The notes under the pieces: model-generated
Told to the model about the DNA's origin: nothing
What the model saw: only the letters and a program-made list of their open reading frames with translations
Databases searched by the model: none
From: Nothophaeocryptopus gaeumannii
Taxonomy: Eukaryota > Ascomycota > Dothideomycetes > Mycosphaerellales > Mycosphaerellaceae
Length of the DNA stretch: 64,000 nucleotides
Direction: 5' to 3'
Assembly (NCBI GenBank): GCA_031771865.1
Contig: JASISA010000022.1
Coordinates: 1,612,001-1,676,000, forward strand
Part shown: in pieces, positions 9,586 through 22,200 of the stretch
Position numbering within the stretch: position 1 is the stretch's first letter
Layout: every line of letters begins with the position of its first letter
Program-made: the position numbers and the translations under genes

Positions 9586-12500
9586 GGGGAGGTGTGCATT
9601 GAAGGTTGGACTTCAGGCCGTCGAGGCCGCCACCGACCTTTTGTTGCTGCCAGACAGGGTCCCTTTCGAGGCTGAGCGCCGGGACTAACAGCGAGTGAAA
9701 GGTGAAGAAAAAGAAGACTCGGCCACTGACGGCGGAATGACCGAGGCCGAGGTGAGAATTGACGGGGAAATGTTGGCGAGACCTCCACCATTCGCCACTG
9801 CTCATACAGAGACTGGTCAGTAGAGGCAAGGCCGTGATCCCTGGCACGCAGGTGGACTAATAAGTCGTGTGGCGGCATGTCACTGATGCGGTTCGTTCAG
9901 ATGTCATAATAAGAAGCAGGACGGCAGGCCAGGTACGGAGACCGTGTCGACGTCGGTTAGGCGGTTGCAGATCAATCCGCCAGATGCATTACCGCGATCC
10001 AGGCAATTCACGGGCAGGTCCCAGCTGTGGAGGTGAGCAGGCGTGCGGCTCAACAACGATAAGATAAGCTAATGCGCACATGGGTGGCTAGCATTCTCCA
10101 GCCCTGGAGCTAGCGCGGGCAAGTACAGTGTGATGTTTGTTGGTGGTGGGAGTTTGTGCGATGCAGCGATGATGGTGATCGATTTGGAAAGCCCGCGATT
10201 CCTTCTTCCAGCGCTGCCAAGACGAATGTGACTGTGCTTTCACGCCTCGTCGACGCCACGCCTCGCCCGCAACATCCATCTTCCACCACTCGCCGCATGA
10301 ACGCTGATACAAGACTGAATAACATCAATTGCACCTAGAACGCTGGTGCAATGCAGCGCGGCCAACTGAGCTCTCAAGCCACAGCATTCGCTAGACGTTC
10401 CTCCCAGGGTTGCGTGACACCTACGTCACTTATGCACGCGAACCATGCTTACAACACGCGAACGACAGACAACCTGGCACGTTGCCTTTCATCACCAAAT
10501 ACACTTGACGTATTTCATGTGTACAAATTGATGACACTGCTCCACCGCTGGCCTCTTTTCCAGACCCCAACGACCTCACCCCGGACTTCCTACACCTGCG
10601 ATGACAGTTTGTGTGGTACGACTTGGCCAACCGGGCTGGAGAGAACTTCGGCATATCAGAGCCGCAGCTAGAGGGTCACCGAACATGCAGACGGCCCGCG
10701 GGCCGGCAACAGACTTTCTTGTCGACCAAGAGCTCAGCGACAGCTCCCCTCGACCTTGTCCACATCGAGGCAATGTAAATCTACCAAAATATCATTTCTA
10801 CAGCAGGCTCATCGAGGGCCCCGCACCAACTCCTCTGTATGCTATATGAGTTCTACCAACAACGCCGTGGCTTCCATTGGAACCTCTTGCAGCTGTGTAG
10901 CGTATATTTGGAATGGGGACGATCGGACCGGCGCCTCTTGCGACAGCTAGTGTAGCCTTGTGATCCGACACCCAGGTGTGCATGCCATCGGTATAGGATT
11001 TGCGGGACTTCAAAGCTGATTCGAAGCTGCTTTTACGACATATTCTCAATGGCTGCGAATCTGTAAGCGCTGCATGTCCGATTCCGCGATAGTACCCGTT
11101 ACTCCGGCCCTGCAGTGAACGCGCCTATCTCTCCACGACCCGGCTGGCTTTACAGAGTTGTGATCAGCGGCACATCGAGATCCATTGCCATCATGGCTTG
11201 CAGCGCTGCAGACAAGCGGAGCACAGCCTGGCTTTCGGAACCGAGAAACAGACGAACTTGGCTCATTGGGACGGAAGCAACTTGCACTAGCTGACAATTT
11301 CCAGGTGCACATCACCAAAGCATGAGTGGATAGATGTAACTCATACGACGGCGACGCCGAATATTATGTTGAAGCTCCAGCCAATCTGCATCTGTTTGCC
11401 GGGCGAATGCGAACGGCGAAAGGAGTGGACTGCGGCCGCTGTCATGGTCAGTAGTCCATCTCTGCAGGGCCGGGCGAATGGGCATGGCAGCACGTGGGCT
11501 GCAAGCATACCCCAGCTCCGGCTCTTATCACATGCTTCTGTATGTGCCTCTCGCAGAATCAAAAGACCAGCTCGCACGAATCTCTCACCGAGGCTTGTCG
11601 ATCTCCAGACTTCTGTGTGAAGATGACCAGCAAGAGCAATGTCCCAAAACGCGCGAGACCCAAGATTCGAAGGTGCAGCAGGTCAGAACACCGGACAAAG
11701 CCTGGTTACATTCACCCGGAAGCCCCTCCAAGACCCACCAGATTCGGGGCCTCGGCCATGTGCAGGTCCGCGCGCCTGTTGTCTGCTTTTGCGGACCGCA
11801 CTCTTTCCCAATATGAGCAGTTTGCGGGCCTTTTGGGCCACAGGGTCTGGAGACGTCAGCTCAAGCCTTCGAAATACAGTATCCTCATCGGTCTGTGTTC
11901 TGAAGTGCTGATTCCGGAAGAGGTAATGGCAGTAATGACAGCAACGGACTACGCTCCGAGTATGGAGAGCCGCGATGAGATCAGCATGCATTGTATATAG
12001 CCGTGTATGACTATACTGGGCCATCACGCAAGGGCAATTGTCATCTACATGCTCATATGTAGCAATTGTAGCTGATTTTGCATGGTGTACCTGCCGTTTT
12101 CGTATAGGACGGATCTGAAGAAGTAGGCTTTCACAACCATCTTCGTCGTGACTGATGATTCCAATGGCAAGAAATAACGGTAGAGCACCGACAAGCCGAC
12201 CCCAGCTTTTTGAGCCCCGATCGACCCCAAGGTTTCACGCTGCAGCAGCCCAGTCGCTGTGGGCCCGGCATTGGGAAAGTCAGTGGAGAGCACAAACAGA
12301 TCGCAGTATGCAAAATAGGGCAATGCAATTCTTGTGCGACATGCGTCTAGCGATGGCTGATGAGGCTGCTTACGATGAGTCGCCTTTCCGTGAAGAAGCG
12401 CACAGTAGCAAGGATGTTGGCGTTGCACGACATTGAACATGAGACCGGCCGCCAGGTACGAACGACAGTACGTCATGCAAGTAGCCGAGCCGAATCAGCC

Positions 12501-12847
12501 CCCGCGTGCGAGTCGTGATGTCTTGCTGGCAACGAGATCCTTCACGCAAAGCGCAAGGACAAGGCACATGACCCTCGCGCCAAACACAACAGACACGACA
12601 AGCTGGTCTTGTTGTGTTCATCAGCGCGTCAGACGACCCTGCCTTGGCCGCGTAGCTTCCGACGAGGGGACTAGGATTCGGGATTGGTGTGTGCGGTGGG
12701 CTGTTGCTAGGAGGTAGCTGTCGCGAGATGGACGAGAACAGGAGCTCCGTTTGAAACAAACCTTGGTCTCGCTCCTTGAACCACCTCCTTCTGCTACACC
12801 TCTGCTGCCATTTCGTGGCATTCTTCTTACACATGTTGCTGCCCAGT
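9586..12847. other. 3.3-kb intergenic stretch, no gene seen
   Basis: Many short overlapping open frames occur on both strands, none longer than about 170 codons outside shadows and none with a recognisable domain, signal peptide or spliced continuation. Composition is normal, so it is not a RIP relic. It may hold regulatory DNA, a long noncoding RNA or a lineage-specific gene that cannot be recognised by eye. Confidence 0.45.
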
Positions 12848-15380
12848 ATGCGTGTGGCCGCTGTGACGGCTCTGGCAGCCAGTCTGCTGAGCAGCTTGAC
12901 CGCAGCATCAACGCTGACGCCTCCTGTGCTACCGCTCATTGTTCGCAACCCGTACCTCTCCACCTGGCTGGCCGATGCGAGAGCAGAGCCGTGGTCGAAA
13001 TGGCCCATGTTCTGGACTGGCCAATCTGTGGGTCTTCTCATCATGAACAGAGTATGCCATTGCTGAGCTTCGATAGGTGGGATTCAGCGTACTCGCCTCG
13101 GTCCCGCACACTTCGACCGTCTATCCTCTCCTGGGAAGACCTCACGACTCCCTAGATCGTGACAGTACCCATTACAGCGTCTCCTTCCCGAAGTACCTTG
13201 GAGCCAAGTACGATGCCTCCACCACGAATCTTACCTACACCATCCCATCATCTCCTAGCGCCAATGGAAGCGCGGAAATCGTCCTGTCCTTCCTCTCGCC
13301 AGTCACGCCAACTTCGACTCTGCGGCAGTCGATCCCAGCGAGCTACGTAACAGTCTACGTCAAAGGCAACCTCGATGTTGATATCTATATGGATGTCAAT
13401 GGCCAATGGGTCAGCGGCAACCGGGGCTCCCAAATCGAGTGGTCTCTGCATCACCAAAACGAGAAGGACGCCGCAAAGCTGAAGACCTTCAGAGTCAAGA
13501 GGACTAACGAGGAGCTCTTCACTGAGTGGGCTGACCGCGCTGAATGGGGCACTCTGCACTTCACAGCACCTGGCAGCGCAACCCACGAGGCCGGCACCTC
13601 TGCGATCCTGAGACAGCGTTTCTCTCAGACTGGCGCTTTGAACAATGCTGTTGACGACTCGTTCCGTGGCATTATGGATGAGGAGCCTGTATTCGCCTTC
13701 AGCAAGTCATTCAATCTGAGCTCGAGCTACGAGTCGGAGGCTGTCGAGGATAGTGTCCTCTTCACCATCACACACATCCAGGACCCGGTGACCCAATTCG
13801 CTTCTTCGAGGGGCCTCACCATGATGCGGCCACTGTGGATGTCTTACTTCTTCTCAGTCGAATCTTTAATCAGCTTCCATTATGGAGACTTCGAGCATGC
13901 GCATACGCTTGCAGCTGACTATTCCGAGCAGGTCGCGAAAGATGCATACGCAAGCGGCAGTGACAGCTACAAGGACATCGTCGAGTTGAGCGCGCGACAA
14001 GTCATGGGCGCAACCAGCTTCAGTGGTACTCCAGACAACCCGATTCTGTTCCTGAAGGAGATCAGCAGCAATGGTAACTGCCAGACTGTCGATGTGATCT
14101 TCCCAGCATTCCCATTCTTCCTGTACACGAACCCGAAATGGCTGGCGTATCTCCTCGAGCCTCTCTTGGAGCACATGCTGAGCGGCCAGTATCCGAACGA
14201 TTATACGATGCACGATCTTGGCACGCACTTCCCGAACATGACCGGTCACGCAGATGGAAGAGATGAATACATGCCTGTTGAAGAGTGTGGGGATATGCTC
14301 ATCATGGGACTCGCGTTGGTGAACAGCTTGAAGTATGGCTCGGCCAGTCAAGCACAGTCGCCTTGGAGTGCGCTTGGAAAGCCGAAGAGCTTGGATGAGA
14401 TCGAGATGCAGAATGAGGGTGCTAGCCCATTCTCACTTCCAGCGACTCCAGAGACCAGAGAGGGTATCTTTGGCCTGGACGATCAATGGGGTGGCGTTGC
14501 TGCCAAGCACCAGGCCGAGAAGTGGGTGTCTCGGACATACCGACTGTGGAAGCAGTGGACCGAGTACCTGATCGACTACTCTCTGTACCCTGCGAACCAG
14601 CTCTGCACAGATGACTTTGCTGGCTGGCTACCACTCATGACCAACCTCGCTCTGAAGGGTATCATCGGCATCAAGGCCATGGCCGAGCTTGCAGATATCA
14701 TTGGAGAAACCAGCGACGCCAAACACTACCGCAACATCAGCGAAGTGTATATCAAAGAGTGGGAGACTCAGGGTATGAGTCGGGATAGTGGACGTGCAAA
14801 GCTGGCGTACGACTGGTACGGCAGCTGGACGACACTCTACTCCCTGTACGCAGATGCCCTGCTCTGCTTCCATCCTTCTCTGAACGCGACGCCCAGCGCT
14901 TTGAAGATACACCAAGCCGGATCGCAGGAGCCTTTAATTCCAGGTGGTAGTGTTACCTCGAAGGACAACTTCATCCCGGAACGTATCTACAAGGCTCAGT
15001 CGGATTGGTACCAAGTCGTCATGCAGAAATACGGTCTGCCACTCGACTCTCGTCACTTGTATACCAAGAGTAAGCTCCCCAAATACCTCCCTCTCCCTCT
15101 TATCAAACAAAAGCTGACTCCATCTTCAGGCGACTGGGAATTCCAAGCCGCCGCTGTAGCCGGCAAAAAGACCCGCGCCCGAATTCTCGACAAAGTCGCC
15201 ACCTGGCTCAACGAAACCGCTTCCGATCGTCCTTTCACGGACTTGTACAAGACGGAAGGTGATGGTGGATTTCCGGGTCCGAATTTCTTCGCTAGGCCGG
15301 TGGTGGGGAGTCATTATGCTTTCTTGACGCTGGAGAGGGCGTGTCAGGGGAAGGGGATGGATGCGTTTCGGTATGAGTAG
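12848..15380 (+). CDS. gtaA: secreted glutaminase A
   Basis: Three exons, 12848-13027, 13077-15069 and 15130-15380, give 807 residues; the frame checks. The start MRVAAVTALAASLL opens a signal peptide with likely cleavage near LTAAS; an ATG five codons upstream (12833) is an alternative. The mature protein begins TLTPPVLPLIVRNPYLSTW and WPMFWTGQSVGF, the hallmark opening of fungal glutaminase A (DUF5127, DUF4965 and DUF1793 regions in order). Later landmarks are DEYMPVEECGDM around the middle, and QLCTDDFAGWLP and WYGSWTTLYSLYADALL in the C-terminal half. The family hydrolyses L-glutamine to glutamate and ammonia outside the cell and is usually nitrogen-regulated. The second intron is 60 nt, in frame and free of stops, so its retention would insert 20 residues. 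Confidence 0.9.
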
Positions 15381-16150
15381 AGGAAGGTATGGGACGAGGA
15401 AGACGTGATGTTGGGGAGAGAGGGGTGCATATGCATATATGTCGCGCGGTTGTGTTATGCAGACAAAGGATTTAAGCGATGTTAATCTGGGCATAAGTGG
15501 AGCTGACTGGATGCATTTGACCTGTGATGTGAGGTGGATATGGTAGATTGACAACTTGAAAAGCGTAATGGAGGAGGAACGCTTCATTATTGAGGCCGGC
15601 ATCTATGAAATGAAATAACCATTTCACATGACAACAATGGCCAGCCGGAGACGTTGAACGAGAAAGCTTGACAGCTCGCGCATGCTGTGTAACCGGATCT
15701 CAAAGTCCAATCCCTATCCTCTCTGGTGATGACGTTTGCGGCCTCAGGTGCATGTTCATGTTGGGCAAATGTGGTACGTCAAGACGCGCAACGTCTTTGA
15801 TACGAAAGGCCAACATTACGTGCTTGAGCTGCCGGGCTGACCAGTCGCAATGTGATTCTGTTACTCCTCATGGCCTTGCCGCGAATGCTTCTGCTTCTTC
15901 TGCTTGTTTCCATTATGCCTCCCACCCTCCTCGTGCTTCCCATTCTCCCCGCCTATCATCCTCATGCGTTATACCCTCATGCCTCCCCTTCATTTCCCTC
16001 TTTTCCCCTCCTCTCCTCGCCCTCCTCATCATATCCCAATACCCACCACTCCCATGTTCAACAGCAGCACCGCACTTCGGCTGCTCGAAATTCTCCTTCT
16101 TCCTACTCGGTCGAATCGGTAGCTGGCAAACCTCATCCACTTTACAGCCC
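15381..16150. other. intergenic between convergent genes
   Basis: No gene is seen. A strongly pyrimidine-rich stretch lies at about 15890-16030 on the plus strand. The stretch holds the 3' ends of the glutaminase gene (plus) and the YKHPQ-repeat gene (minus). Confidence 0.5.
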
Positions 16151-17868
16151 CTACATTCCCTTTTCCTTGAAACTCGTCCAATCCAACCAATCGCGCAGCT
16201 TAACGAGGATGTGGCGGCCCTCATCATACGTTGAGACGTGGTTGACTCGCACGAGATCTGAATCGAGACGGTCAAGGACAGTGTGAACAGCTTGCGCAGG
16301 CGCTGTGCTCGGATCGGCGTGAAATGGCCAGAATTGTGCAACGCAGCGGGATGTTTCGTTCTTTCCATCCTTCGCAGAATCATCAATGAACGGCTCCAAA
16401 GCTAGATGTACCGCCCTTCTCAATTCGCGAAAGGAGGAGACGGAATGGGAGAGCATGTATTCCAACCTTTCCGAATACCGCGAAACGATCGTATCCACTA
16501 TATCCTGCCGTTCTATGCCGCGACGATCACTTTCTTTGGTCAAGAGCGCGAGGACATGCGCGCGGAGTTTTGCGAGGTTGGCGGAAGCGTTGTGCACTCG
16601 AGGGAGGTTTGTTTCGGAGTCGAAGTAGATCGCTTCAGGGAAAGCGTAGGCTGAGACGAAAATTTCATAGCCGATTGATACTCGGTTCTCGCCGATGCCG
16701 TCGAAGCGAGTTGAGAGGGCTTGTTCGTGGCTTAGACTTCTCGTTCCATCATCGCCATCCTTGCCGCGGGAGGCGCCTTTGGGCAGGATACTAACAACTC
16801 CCAAATGCCCCGCGAACGAACAGAGGATGATCTCAGAGCCTCCGACCATGCGGATGAAGCCATCGACACCGTTCTCCCAGTTGTTCTTGGCTATGGCGCA
16901 GAGATGTTCGCCTCGTAAGCGGTCGCCTTCGATCGGAGAGCCAGTGAAGAAATCATAGGAGACGTTGCGGAGGACGATGTCTTGGGTGTCGAGTGTGCCT
17001 TTGGTGGATTTGGCGGCGGGTTGGCCGTCGAGGTACATCAGTTTCAGGGCGTGCTTGGTACGGTAGGTGTGTAGGTAGCCGTAGGCAGGTGAGTCGGAGT
17101 TGTCGCCTGACGTCTTCATTTCGGTAGCATCTGGGTGCGGATGACCCTCATGCTTGTATTGAGGATGCTTGTATTGAGGATGCTTGTATTGAGGATGCTT
17201 GTATCCCTTGCGAGACCGGGGACCGTGAGGTGTGTGCTCGTCGTGATGAGCGGGTTTGGAATCTCGCCAACTCGACTGTTGACCTCGCAATCCATGTGGT
17301 TGGCGTTGTTGTTCGTGATGTGCAGCTTCGGGGTTGCGCCGACCTGTCTGTTGACCTGCAGTTGGTGATGTTTTTCACGATGTTCGTCCCGTACCCTCAG
17401 TTCTCTGTGCCGCGGAGGTTCCAAATTCACCATGAGCTTCCTGGTCGTCATGAGGCCGTTCGCTCTCGTTGTGCTCCCCATGGTGAGCTCCTGCATTCTC
17501 ACGAGGTCCTCCATCCTGTCCCGGCCGTCTGTGAGGTCTCGCAAACTGCATGGCATGCTCTGGCTCGAGCGCCAGCCATTGCATCCCATCGACACTCTCT
17601 GAGCTTCCACTTCCATGGTAGAACTCAACATCCTCAGGAACGGCCGCCAGGAAGAAGCTCATGCCATTGTGCTGCAAGACGCTCCCAAATTGCTTCATGG
17701 AGTTGTGGAGAGCATTGAAGATGTGATTGGCATTTTGAAGGCCATCGCCCGTTGGTGACAGCTCGACGATTGGTTCTTGCTGTTGCGGTATGGTGGATGC
17801 CAGGGTTGGTGCGAGCCGTGCTAGGCACCGCGTTATGCTGCTATCACCATGGCCGTGTTGTGTCTGAG
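16151..17868 (-). CDS. conserved fungal protein with YKHPQ repeat, probably secreted (5' exon unresolved)
   Basis: The minus strand carries one frame from about 17868 to the stop at 16151. It is broken only by a TGA at 17375-17377, which lies inside a likely 51-nt in-frame intron (17344-17394, GTACGG to ACAG). The upstream exon has NGMSFFLAAVPEDVEFYHG and GMQWLALEPEHAMQFAR. The main exon has a His/Gln-rich linker with three tandem YKHPQ units and then the conserved block YGYLHTYRTKHALKLMYLDGQ, a FDSETNLPRVHN motif and a C-terminal SxVRVNHVSTYDEGRHI region. I associate these blocks with an uncharacterised ascomycete family, often secreted. The first exon with start codon, perhaps near 17960 with a very short intron, is not resolved, so secretion is inference. 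Alternatively the TGA is a real disabling stop. Confidence 0.65.
17151..17203. repeat. 15-bp tandem repeat coding for YKHPQ
   Basis: The unit tgcttgtattgagga occurs three times exactly (17151, 17166, 17181), followed by a partial fourth. On the minus strand it encodes Tyr-Lys-His-Pro-Gln repeats in the linker of the gene above. Identical units at DNA level suggest recent slippage expansion. Confidence 0.9.
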
Positions 17869-19393
17869 CTGGCGGAAGTCAGTTGTAACGTGAATGAGAC
17901 CTACAAGCAAGAGCAGGGTGTGTGAAGCACTGCATATAATGGAGCCGCGTAAACATCGTCTGGTGGCGTCGGCCCAGATGCTGGTGATCCGGTATTGAGA
18001 GACGGACCTCTTGCTGCATTATTCGGGCACAACAAACACTGTATCTGTGCCGAATATGCGTTTGTGGACTGCTCGTACGGAATCAATGCATCAGATAGCG
18101 CCAGGTGAGCTTTTCACGCTGGCAAGTTCTGTACTCGGATCCGAGATGTCCGAGCAAGATGCGGCGGTTCGCCGACACATTCTCATGGTATGTAATGAAG
18201 ACCTCTGCGCCAGGAAGGGGGTACGAGCTTTTGCGGAACAGCGCAGTGACCGTAAAAGGAGATTGTACCATTCCGAACATCGGTCGGCTAGCAACATATC
18301 CCACCCTTGAATCCACTGCAAAGAGACAATCGCCGTGAACTCCTGTTGAAGAAGACCAGCTGCTATCGCCTTCTCTCGGTCTTTATGCGTACTGGCAAGC
18401 GTTCTCAGGTCCGGTCTGACTGCTCGTGGTATGTGATCCGAGCCAGTCGCAAAGAGTGCCGTCTCCAGAGCCCAAGAAGTCTCCATCGCGTCGTGCTCCG
18501 TCGTGCCAAGTATTTACGGGTACCAGACGGTTCATTCGTCTCGTTCATCCATATTCTTCAGTCTCCCGAGAGATGTGTTGCTGTTCGCGCAGCGATCATC
18601 GTTCGGGACACGGGTGTGCAAGACATGCGGGAAGTTGGAGGTGCTACGGCTGTACGTCAGTGATGTGGCAGCCAACGGCCACCGCGCGTATGAACATCGC
18701 GTATGAGCGAAATTCGATGGCGCGTGAGCAGGTCGCAACAGGTCGTGAGTGTATGTTGAAGGTTTCAAGAAGGTGCGCAGACAAAGCCGGAGCATTCACT
18801 TGATTTGTGCCAAGAGATTCGGGTGACTAGATATTCTAAAGCTTGAGCTTTTGACCTCACCTACTCCGACTATTACAACACCGCACTGCAACCAAAACAA
18901 ATTCAACCCACGTGGCTTGTATGTTTCGAGACTGTGTTCGATGCTCGTAATTAAGCAGTATTGCGGTTCAGAAATGTGTTGGTCGCTGAAGGAGTGCTGC
19001 CGAAGAAGCTGGTCCCCACGAAATTTCGATTCGGCCGAGGCCCCATCGCAAATGGAGCACGAGTCAGAGAATTCTATTGAACTTCTCTTGCACGTTGATT
19101 ATGTCTTTCTTCTGAGTGTTGGAGGCGCCTGAACGTGCTGTGCTGAGCCTGCTCATCGTTGGAAACATAGTCGGATCGATCGACCCATTTACGTGTTCGT
19201 AGTAATTCCCTATTGTAGGTTTTCCTATCGATTGTTTCAATGTTTCTAGGTTCTTTTGAGTCAGTCTGCCCCGCATCTAGGCTGCAAAAGAAATGGCGAG
19301 GCTCACACAAGCGCAGAATTCGCCAAGATAGTTCTAACCCTCCACCAACCCTTCTACAACGCCTGTACAACGACAGGACAGCAAAAGAAGAGA
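17869..19393. other. intergenic, no gene seen beyond the missing 5' exon
   Basis: The first exon of the YKHPQ-repeat gene should lie near 17870-18000. The rest (to 19393) has short overlapping open frames only and no recognisable product. Confidence 0.45.
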
Positions 19394-19477
19394 CTCCCCA
19401 ACAGGGAATCGAACCCTGGTCTCCCGCGCGAGTGCTCATCGAGTGACAAGCGGAAATCTGATCAAGGCATTAGAGGA
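19394..19477 (-). tRNA. tRNA-Asp(GUC)-like gene with a 15-nt intron; D-arm divergent
   Basis: On the minus strand the 3' half is a textbook tRNA: anticodon 3' stem GCGGG, variable AGAC, T-arm CAGGG-TTCGATT-CCCTG, acceptor strand TTGGGGA and discriminator G. The 5' anticodon stem TCCGC and loop TTGTCAC give anticodon GTC if a 15-nt intron follows the base after the anticodon. A T-rich run (TTCTTTT) just downstream fits a Pol III terminator. The 5' acceptor TCCTCTA pairs with one mismatch, and the D-arm lacks the usual AGNNNGG loop and is short. It may be a pseudo-tRNA or an unusual tRNA-Asp. Confidence 0.6.
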
Positions 19478-20369
19478 TGTACAATCGCTAGTAAGGATGA
19501 TAATTCGTACCATAGCCACTACTGCTCAGGAAGTCAGAGTCATGTTTTGCACATGAAATGGTGTTGTAGTACGTACGACCATTGAGGATGTTCCTGATTG
19601 GATATTTAGCGATAAATCCAGCATGTATATGTATCCTGGACTATGGGTGGGGCAGTCTGGAGTGCTAAGCGCAGTAAATGTTCCAGGTTGCCAGGTCCTG
19701 GTTGTGGACACCATTCGAGACTTCTCACTTGAACCGAAGTTTAACCTGCCAAGACATTAGCTTTCGCATACTATGGATCCAAAGCTGTGGAGTCTTTCCA
19801 TCTTCGCTCAAAGTATTCTATTGCTCGCCTAGAAGCTCCAGCTTGAAGGTTGAGCCAGGAAAAGAGACTCTTGACAGCCATGTCAACGTCCAGATGACTG
19901 TTTACGAGCAGCTGAACAACGCAAACATGCATTGCATTCCCAGATCTCGATCTGAACAATCGTAAGAGGAGCATCACTTTCTGACATAGAGCGTACTGTG
20001 AAACCAATTCAAAAGACGAAGCCCATGTCTATGACGATGCATACGACTCTCGATCTACGATCGATCAACAACTTGACTGCAAAGGAGAATCAGGGTTTGA
20101 GCAGAAATCATTGCAAGGTAGCGTACACTCTGTTCATCAAAGAGCCCTGAAGCTTTCATGTTGCACAATGTCGAGCAGGGATTTGGAAGGAAAGCGAGTT
20201 TAGATGAGATCGCACGGGCAGTTGGCTTGCTCAACAGCAATGGCTTCATTCTTTACGGTCCAGCAAAGATCTCACAACGCCAATTCATCGCCTGGAAGGC
20301 ATTTGTCCGAAAGCGATATAGTCATCTTCAAGACTATGAATTGATTCACACGCCTCTTCCTCCCATCAT
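19478..20369. other. intergenic, no gene seen
   Basis: Ordinary composition, only short open frames. It separates the tRNA-like gene from the 3' end of the MFS exporter. Confidence 0.5.
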
Positions 20370-22200
20370 CTACAACCCCTCCCTCGCCAACTTTGATCTC
20401 CCCCTAATCCTCGGCCCCCAAATCAACAACACCCACGGCACAATCGTCAACAAAAAGCCCATCCCTCCCAAAACCCCTCCAGTCCCCTGGAAAGTCATCT
20501 TCCTATACATCTGCGTCGTAAAAAGCGGGAAAGCTCCACAGAGCATATTCCGACAAAAACTTTGCGCCGCTAAACTACTGCTCGCATACTTGCCATACGC
20601 GTCGGCTAAATAGTTGAAGACGGTCAGATAGATGGAGAATATACCCATCGTCGCGCAGGATACACCCAGGGCGGGGACGATCCAGGGGTTGGAAGGGTAG
20701 GCGCCTGTGATGGAGAACCAAAGACAGCCGATTGGTAGTAAGGCGGACTCGACGCAGGCGAAGTAGAGGCGTCCTTCTGGGGACTCAAGGATCTTCAGAT
20801 GTCTTTCTGGTAATAGATTCCATCTCCGTGCCAGTGGTTCTTGGTATATGGACACGAAAGTAAAGATGACAGCTGCGATACTGATCGATGCGAAGACGGC
20901 ACCTCCTTGTTGCAGGCTAAAGCCGTACGTCGTTTCAAAAATTAGCGGGATGGCAGAGAAGGTCATGTACAGGATGGCCCATGAGAACGAGGCCCAGAGA
21001 CTGAAGAAGAATACCACCGGTTCGGTGAGGAGCATGTGGAAAGGCCTCCAAAGCGAAATGCGAATCATGGTGAGAAGGGTGGTGCGCTCTTCATCTGCTT
21101 TAACTTTCCAGCGGATGCGTTGGAGCGATGTGGTAGGTGTGGTTTTCTCGTTTCTCGGGTTTGAAGTGGTTGGCATATTCACCCCGTAGTACCCCACTGC
21201 TTCGAGAGACTCGTAGTATTTGTTCAGAGTCTTCGCTTTGCCTGACAAGAGGACGGAGCCACGCGATTCCGCGAAGAAGAAGGCCACTAGAGCGATTAGG
21301 ATGCCGTCGACTATGACTTGGAGGTAGAAAATCCTGCCTCTGCGTTAGTGCTCCGTACGACTTCCTCCCTGGGACCTCTTGTTGAACTTACCACCTCCAA
21401 GTCGTGTTCTGCGCAATGAAACCGCTGATCAATGGTCCAAGTCCCGTTCCAAACAGCGCCGACGCAGCGAAAATAGTCATCGGCGCATTCCTGTCCTTCG
21501 ACACATAGATATCGGCCAAGACTCCTCCAACCATCGTGCTGAAAGTACTACTCATGCATCCCGCCAGGAAGCGATTGATCAACATCCCAGCAAATGTCGG
21601 CGTGACTCCGCACACGATTTGAAAGACAACGAATAACAGTCCTGTCACAACGAATACTGGTCTCCGCCCGTTGATCTCGCTGAACGGCGCAAGGAACATG
21701 GGTGCTACACCGAATCCGATCGTGAAGATCGTAACTCCCACCAGTCCTGCGACTCTTGATATGTTCCATAAGGCTTGCATCTGATCCAGCCCAGACGTAT
21801 ATGCTCCCGCATTGTATGCTGTCATGGCCGTGACTGCACAAGAAAGCCACGTCATGAACCACTTTCTCTTTTCTGACCATGTAAACGGATTCTGATATTT
21901 CTTGAGATTGGGTGGCTCTGGAGGTGGCTTTCGCATTTGTTGCTCGTAGTCCGAATTTGTGATATGCGCTGGTTGTGGCAGCTCTGTGTCGAAGTCAAGG
22001 TAATGCCACGTTATGTCCCCATTTTGTACGCCTCTTATGCTCTCTGCTCTCCCAATGCTACTCGCGGAATCATTCTGTGCCTTCTCATGCGCATCCTCTT
22101 TCCCTGTATCTATCGCTGGGTCCATGTCTGTCTCGTCCGTTGGGCCTGACCGCATATCCGGTTCGGCCATCGCACCCTCGGTAATGTCGCTCGCAAGCAA
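20370..22200 (-). CDS. MFS multidrug/metabolite exporter, DHA1 type
   Basis: Two exons, 22200-21392 and 21333-20370, joined over a 58-nt GT-AG intron inside the conserved TTWRWIFYLQV segment; an ATG at about 22167 is an alternative start. An N-terminal cytoplasmic tail of about 110 acidic and polar residues includes WHYLDFDTELPQP, typical of fungal DHA1 drug:H+ antiporters. Twelve membrane segments can be followed. The loop 2-3 signature is NGRRPVFVVTG and helix 5 carries GTGLGPLISGF (family motif C, an antiporter mark). The central loop and the ending PRIRGRSKLAREGL are usual. It should export a small molecule by proton exchange at the plasma membrane. It heads a trio with the glycosyltransferase and acyltransferase, which suggests export of their product. 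Confidence 0.88.

Noticed and set aside
12370..13044. Minus-strand frame of 224 codons near the glutaminase start
   Set aside because: Antisense to the glutaminase signal peptide exon and its promoter; composition is Arg/Ser-rich shadow and no family match is seen.
20158..20613. Plus-strand frame of 151 codons
   Set aside because: Most of it is antisense to the last exon of the MFS exporter, and it has no domain.
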